This document shows, in pieces, positions 59,260-64,000 of a stretch of 64,000 nt of DNA. The translations under genes were made by a program, and so were the position numbers. The DNA is taken from NCBI GenBank assembly GCA_928212115.1, contig CAKMRJ010005745.1, positions 93,711,388 through 93,775,387 of the forward strand, read 5' to 3'. Each line of letters opens with the position of its first letter. Within the stretch, counting starts at the first letter, position 1. The notes under the pieces were generated by a model that was given only the letters and a program-made list of their open reading frames with translations, did not search any database and was not told where the DNA came from. The stretch comes from Lactuca virosa. Lineage: Eukaryota > Streptophyta > Magnoliopsida > Asterales > Asteraceae.

Positions 59260-59848
59260 TGAAGGGTTTTGAGCATTCTAACACTCCTATGGTGTATATG
59301 CAACCCTATAAACCTTGGATCTATGTTTTCTCTATTATACATGCAAATATTTTATATTCTAAGGTTTCATCCTAACTAGCATAATATGAAGCAACTATAC
59401 TACAAGAATCTAGTAGAATGACATACCTTTTGATGTTGTAGCTTGATTCCATGTAGCTTAAGAGCCTAGTGCCTCAAGTGTGACACCTCAAATGGTTCAC
59501 ACAACACCACCAACAACTTGGAATAACTTGAGAGAGAAGTTCTTATGCTCAAATCGGCTAGCCCTCATGTGTACACACCTTAGTGCCAATTTCTTGAGCC
59601 ATGGGGTCCTTATATATTGTGGCTATTAGGGTTACACCATGTAACTCATGTCTTTCCATATTCTTCATGCTCTATGGGTTAAAACCTCCATGGAGTATCC
59701 ATGGGTTTAGCCCAACATGAAGAACTATGGATCATAAGCCCACATATATAAGAATGAAGGATTTACACAATCAATCCCCAAATGGACCATGCCAAATCGG
59801 GTCAAGTACATACCAATTATAGTTATAGACTTAGACACTAATCCAATA
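59260..59848 (-). mobile_element. 3' LTR of a minus-strand copia element
   Basis: Plus strand TGAAGGGTTTTGAGC to AATCCAATA, 589 bases. Both tips carry substitutions relative to the solo LTR at 985-1736 (TGTTGGG, CCAACA). The following AGTCTCCCACTAGG is the complement of a purine tract. Confidence 0.8.
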
Positions 59849-62800
59849 GTCTCCCACTAGGATAAGTCTAAAACTATTATTGCATATGACCATGCAACCC
59901 GACTAGCAATCATAGCTCTTAAAAGCTAATGTCGAACTCTGAACAAATCAATGACGCGTCCATTAGATAAGGGATCATATATTCCTCCATTCTAGATATC
60001 ATATGGACTGAGACATGGATTATAATCATTCTCTCTGTCCATTTGTTGTTTTCCGATTTCCGATTTATGACGACTGACTGATTGAACAAATCACATCAGT
60101 TCGGGCTTGGCCAAGCACTTCGGGGTGTCATCACTAAATCATCGAGGGGCCCAAAGATTTCGCTTTTATCCCATCAAGGGTAAAAGGAATGGATAAACTT
60201 CGACTCATATGCTTATTCTACTACTTGTTGAATCATACACAAAGGCAAGTTTTATAACATCGAGTTACCAATGCGTTTTCGTACAATCAATGTATAACCA
60301 ACTCATAGGCAACAACCCATATCTCTAGGTTTGAAGAATATAAGATATTATCGTCTCATGATCACTCATGATAAAATCCATGAAGTGAGTCAAATGAGCG
60401 TGGCTTTAATCCAATACTCAGAACTTATGAGCACTCATGAATGTTGTAGCAACTCTTGCTATGTCCAATACCTTAGACATCTACAAGCCAGCTTCATGAC
60501 AATCTTGCCTTAATACCTACTTCCAACATATTATCGATTGTGGATGGTTTGAATAACTTAGTCATTCAGAAAGAATGACCTAGTTATTCTGGAAGTCAAA
60601 ACATGCAAAGTGAAACACAAGAATAATCGAATCCAATATGGTCTCAGAACTTATGAATATAAATAGAATACCTTTTATTTATCACCATATTGATTACACA
60701 TTATTCATTGCATACTGTTTCAAATTATCAACTTTAATACTTGAATTAAAACAATAGTTGTCCCATGCTCCAAGCATGTACACTATGTTTTCTAAACACT
60801 AGTCATGCCATACACCAAGTACGCACACTATGTTTGTCCAAACATTAGTTATTCCATACACCAAGTATGCACACTAAGTTTGTATATGATCTTTACTTTG
60901 TGAAATAGATCGATTGAACATAATTCCAATGATTCTCATTTCACAGTCCCAAATCCTTATCGCAAATGCAAGAATTCCAAATTCCTGCCATTTACGGAAA
61001 TCTGTTAGATTTTAAACTTATATGCACGGATCTTCTTGTAATGATTATGCAAAAAGTCACAAAGACTTGTCAACAGTCATTACAGAGTATTCCCATGGAG
61101 AACATTCCATGGAAACGAAGTCTCAAATTCAAAGTACATTGCTTTGAACATCCTTCTTGCATTAAGTTTTTTTCTAATCTTACACAGATTGAATAACTTC
61201 CACCTATGGAGACATCTCAATATGGTCCTTCAAAAGTTAACACTATACTTCCAACTATTCCTGAGCAACCAATCTTTGGTGAACCTTAGATTATCCTCGA
61301 CAATTGCTTAATCATTTTATTCATATCCAATTCTAGACCTTTTCCCCTCTTAATGCCCACAGGCATTTGGAAAATTTAGAAAGGATAAATATTATAGCAC
61401 ATGCAATCGATCCTATACCCGAAGCATATGGGACACGATTCATGATGTCTCACATAAAGACATGATTCTAGACCAGTCTTTTGCTACAATATTTTTATTT
61501 GCCATGTTTTCATAATTCGACTATGAAGAGGGATGTTGTAATCATAATCAAATTTGAGAATGCAATATATATAGAATTTCCTTAAGTTGAACCATTCCAA
61601 CATAAAATTCCTATATATGTCCTTGACTAAAGATGATTAAAATCTCAATCTAAGCTTTTAGAATTGAAATGAAGTATAATTTCCTCTCCCTTAATTATAG
61701 CAAAACAACTTTTCCCAATTGAAACTTTTGTTTTCTATAATTAATATTGCTAACTTGCAACACATATCTTAATTATCATGCTCCCACTAACAGATGATTA
61801 TTAGCATAACACTTATGCTCCCACTAGCTTTGACATGTACTCAGAAATCAGCTGGACTTCTAGAAATCAATACTTTATTGACTTTCTTACAAAAGTTCAG
61901 ACTTCTGATACGAAATGCTTTGATAAAACTTTATCAAAATCATACACCTTTCCTTAGATAGCACACATGTGTATCTAAACAGTTTCAGAACTATGAAAAG
62001 AGATGCCGTAATCACAGTCTCAATTGTTTAGACCTTTGCCATTTCGCACAAGTCCATGTTAGTGTGCTGGTTAACCACACACGCTCCACTAACGACTTTG
62101 AGAATGCAAATATCACACTTGCTATCTACTTAAAATCTATTTAGTGAAAGTGTTTCCTCACCATCATTTTCATGAATCGGAGAGAAACCTTATGACACTT
62201 AGATTTTATGGTGTATGTGTTCCTATCCATGTGCATTTGTCAAAACCATAATCACAAGACAAGGTTAGTGACAAATCCAAACTCATATGGACTGAACTTG
62301 TGCAGTCTTAACTTCTTGCCACCTGGAAGCACAAGGGCCTGCCATTGCTTCCAAGTTGTTATGCAACCGATTGAGAACTCTTAGAACTCATATGCAAAGC
62401 CAACTTTAACTGGAATGGGCACAGAAATAGGAATATGTCAACACGATAGGTTATAAACCTCAAGTCGTGTGCTAGTGATAAACTACATGTTTTATTCTTG
62501 ATTAGTTCTTGAAACTCTTTCAGGATCTTTTAGACTCCCACTGTCCTCTTGACATATAAGACTCTCTTGCCAAGAACCATTCCTTGACAAAACAAATATT
62601 CAAGAGATAGTGCGGATTCTTATCAAGACTTACACTTCACACAATTTAGCCTTAGTTGGTCTTTGTTTTATCCAAAACATCACAACTTACCAATTTCAAA
62701 TGTACAAGAGTAGAACACATTTTACTCTTACATTTGACAAGTGTTATAAACCTTCTTTAAGATATGTCACTCAAGTTACAATCTTGGAGTATGACTCTAA

Positions 62801-63741
62801 GAATTGTTTTTGTACGAAGTATGACTCATCTTCTTGATTTAACCATTTCAACAATTCACGATTCCTCTTCTTAGCCATAGGAATGCACTAAGATGTCCTT
62901 AGAGGACTAATTGTGATATGATTTCTTAATCATTAAGATGATCACAAAACATGATACTAAAGTACTCTCCCATCTTTTCAGATTTGAGAAACGTTTATCT
63001 CTCTGCCTAATTTGATTCTTCTCATTCGTTCTGCCATACATCGAAACTTTTCCAATGCTTCAGAATTATACTTAAACTTGTAAGTATAACCATATTTACT
63101 AAAGACTTTAGTAAATCATGACGAATAGTCTTATCGATCTTTTGTGGTGGAGTTGGCCAGTGCACAAGAATGTGTACTCGATCCCTTAGTTCTTCACTTG
63201 ACTCACATATACATGTGAACAAGGAATTAGTCTTAATTTTCCAAAGCTGAAAGTTCTCATTCATCATACTATACAACTTGCACGATTCCAAGTTTCGGTC
63301 CAATTGAAAACTTGGGTGATGAGAATCTTTCCTTATTTGGTAAATTTAGACACTACCACAAAAGAAAGAATCAAATTCATATTTCCATTATTGCTAGAAA
63401 CATACAAACACCAATTTTTCATAAATGCCATTGCAAGGAGATATAATAAAATAAAACAAAATTTTATTTATTTATAAAATGCGGAAAAACTTTTTCCTTA
63501 CAATGCAACTTTAAATGAAAACTATGCTATTACATATTTTCTAGCAATTTATCATAACTCCTAAGTAGTGGCTCAAGAATCCGATCTTCGAACCATGCGA
63601 TTGAAATCCATCTTCGCGATCAGATTCAACATACTCTTTCTTTAAGGTTCATTCCCTTTGCTTGATCCTGCCAAACATCAAAATGTAACCGAGTCACATT
63701 TTGTATTAAGAATCATCAATAAGGAACTTAACAGAGTTAGA
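59849..63741 (-). mobile_element. Internal region of the minus-strand copia element with pol relics
   Basis: Mostly without open frames. The part next to the LTR (59849-60720) is the 3' non-coding tract also seen at 36876-37810. Relics of pol are readable on the minus strand: RVPYASGIGSIACAI (61437-61393), matching the region before TRPD in copia RT, and KYGYTYKFKYNSEALEKF (about 63097-63044), matching the integrase core. Their order fits gag, integrase, RT, LTR. The rest is too decayed to read. Confidence 0.6.
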
Positions 63742-64000
63742 TAGTGGACTTACCTGAAGCAGAGTCAAACTTTTTGACTTCACCTTTTCTCAGATCTTTC
63801 AGGTAGTTAGGGCAGCTTCGCAACCAATGCCCCTTCCTTTGGCATTAGAACCATATGGACTCTTTGGTAATGGTACATGGGACTATCTCAGACTTAGCCT
63901 TTCTCTTTACCATTTGGTCAACCGAGTTGACTATGGCCCATCCCTTTCCATTGGGAAGAGAAAGCTTTTCTGGATACCCAATGTTACCATTGTCAATGTC
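63742..64000 (-). pseudogene. Copia gag, zinc-knuckle end
   Basis: The minus strand from 64000 reads DIDNGNIGYPEKLSLPNGKG, then VDQMVKRKAKSEIVPC, and a knuckle of which CQRKGHWLRSC remains, followed by PNYLKDLRKGEVKKFDSASG. The first Cys position reads Trp, and a TAA lies two codons before the second Cys, so the knuckle is broken. The gene continues beyond the window. Confidence 0.75.

Noticed and set aside
58447..59284. Series of minus-strand frames with MVSPMDDI and VIGQHGSCLW repeats
   Set aside because: They are the minisatellite read in frame. There is no start, promoter or non-repeat part that would make a gene.
60966..61196. 76-codon plus-strand frame in the right-hand copia element
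   Set aside because: It runs against the element and overlaps decayed RT/RNase H sequence of the minus strand.

Overview
The window is plant nuclear DNA made almost entirely of nested transposable elements. The families seen are Ty1/copia (SIRE-like and a second lineage), Ty3/gypsy (Athila/Tat-like and chromovirus-like), CACTA DNA transposons and non-autonomous LTR elements. The style of the elements (LTRs rich in ACGGCCGT palindromes, gags starting MPPRR, a SIRE element with an extra MAGMKFADNHN-type ORF) reminds me of Asteraceae, perhaps lettuce. That is inference from memory, not a search. Only one stretch looks like a possible host gene: an F-box/Sel1-like relic at 57.2-58.0 kb, minus strand.

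Left part (1-36.7 kb). A plus-strand SIRE-like copia element enters from the left: RNase H end, a 3' non-coding tract with hairpin modules split by a solo LTR, then a second ORF with its own promoter-like leader and intron, a polypurine tract and an LTR ending at 6196. This element sits in the 3' part of a minus-strand Athila/Tat-like gypsy element (gag, protease, RT, RNase H, integrase, then an ATHILA-like ORF). The block from inside the copia second ORF to a chromovirus LTR fragment is present twice in tandem (4675-13360 and 13361-36729), joined at a 9-bp microhomology. Copy 1 later lost about 1.7 kb, leaving a patch that looks copied from about 100 bp away. Copy 2 took in two insertions with clean 5-bp target duplications: a three-LTR SIRE-like element (19772-26854) and a gene-less LARD-type element with 2.2-kb LTRs (28065-33684).

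Middle part (36.7-41.7 kb). This holds a plus-strand copia 3' end with LTR, an AT-rich foldback, a 1.1-kb GT-rich simple tract, and the tip of one CACTA element with GCCGCTAAA subterminal repeats and a minisatellite.

Right part (41.7-64 kb). A second CACTA element carries a recognisable but broken TNP2-type transposase (minus strand). It is interrupted at 46829/56696 by a gag-only LTR retrotransposon with 3.2-kb LTRs. That retrotransposon carries repeated ~150-bp hairpin modules whose stems differ in sequence but stay self-complementary, the most interesting signal here. Further right are the F-box-like relic, a 50/61-bp alternating minisatellite, and a degraded minus-strand copia element running off the window.

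The order of events can be read from the nesting: gypsy first, then the SIRE insertion, the tandem duplication, the insertions into copy 2 and the deletion in copy 1. Nearly every coding region is broken, so none of the elements looks autonomous.
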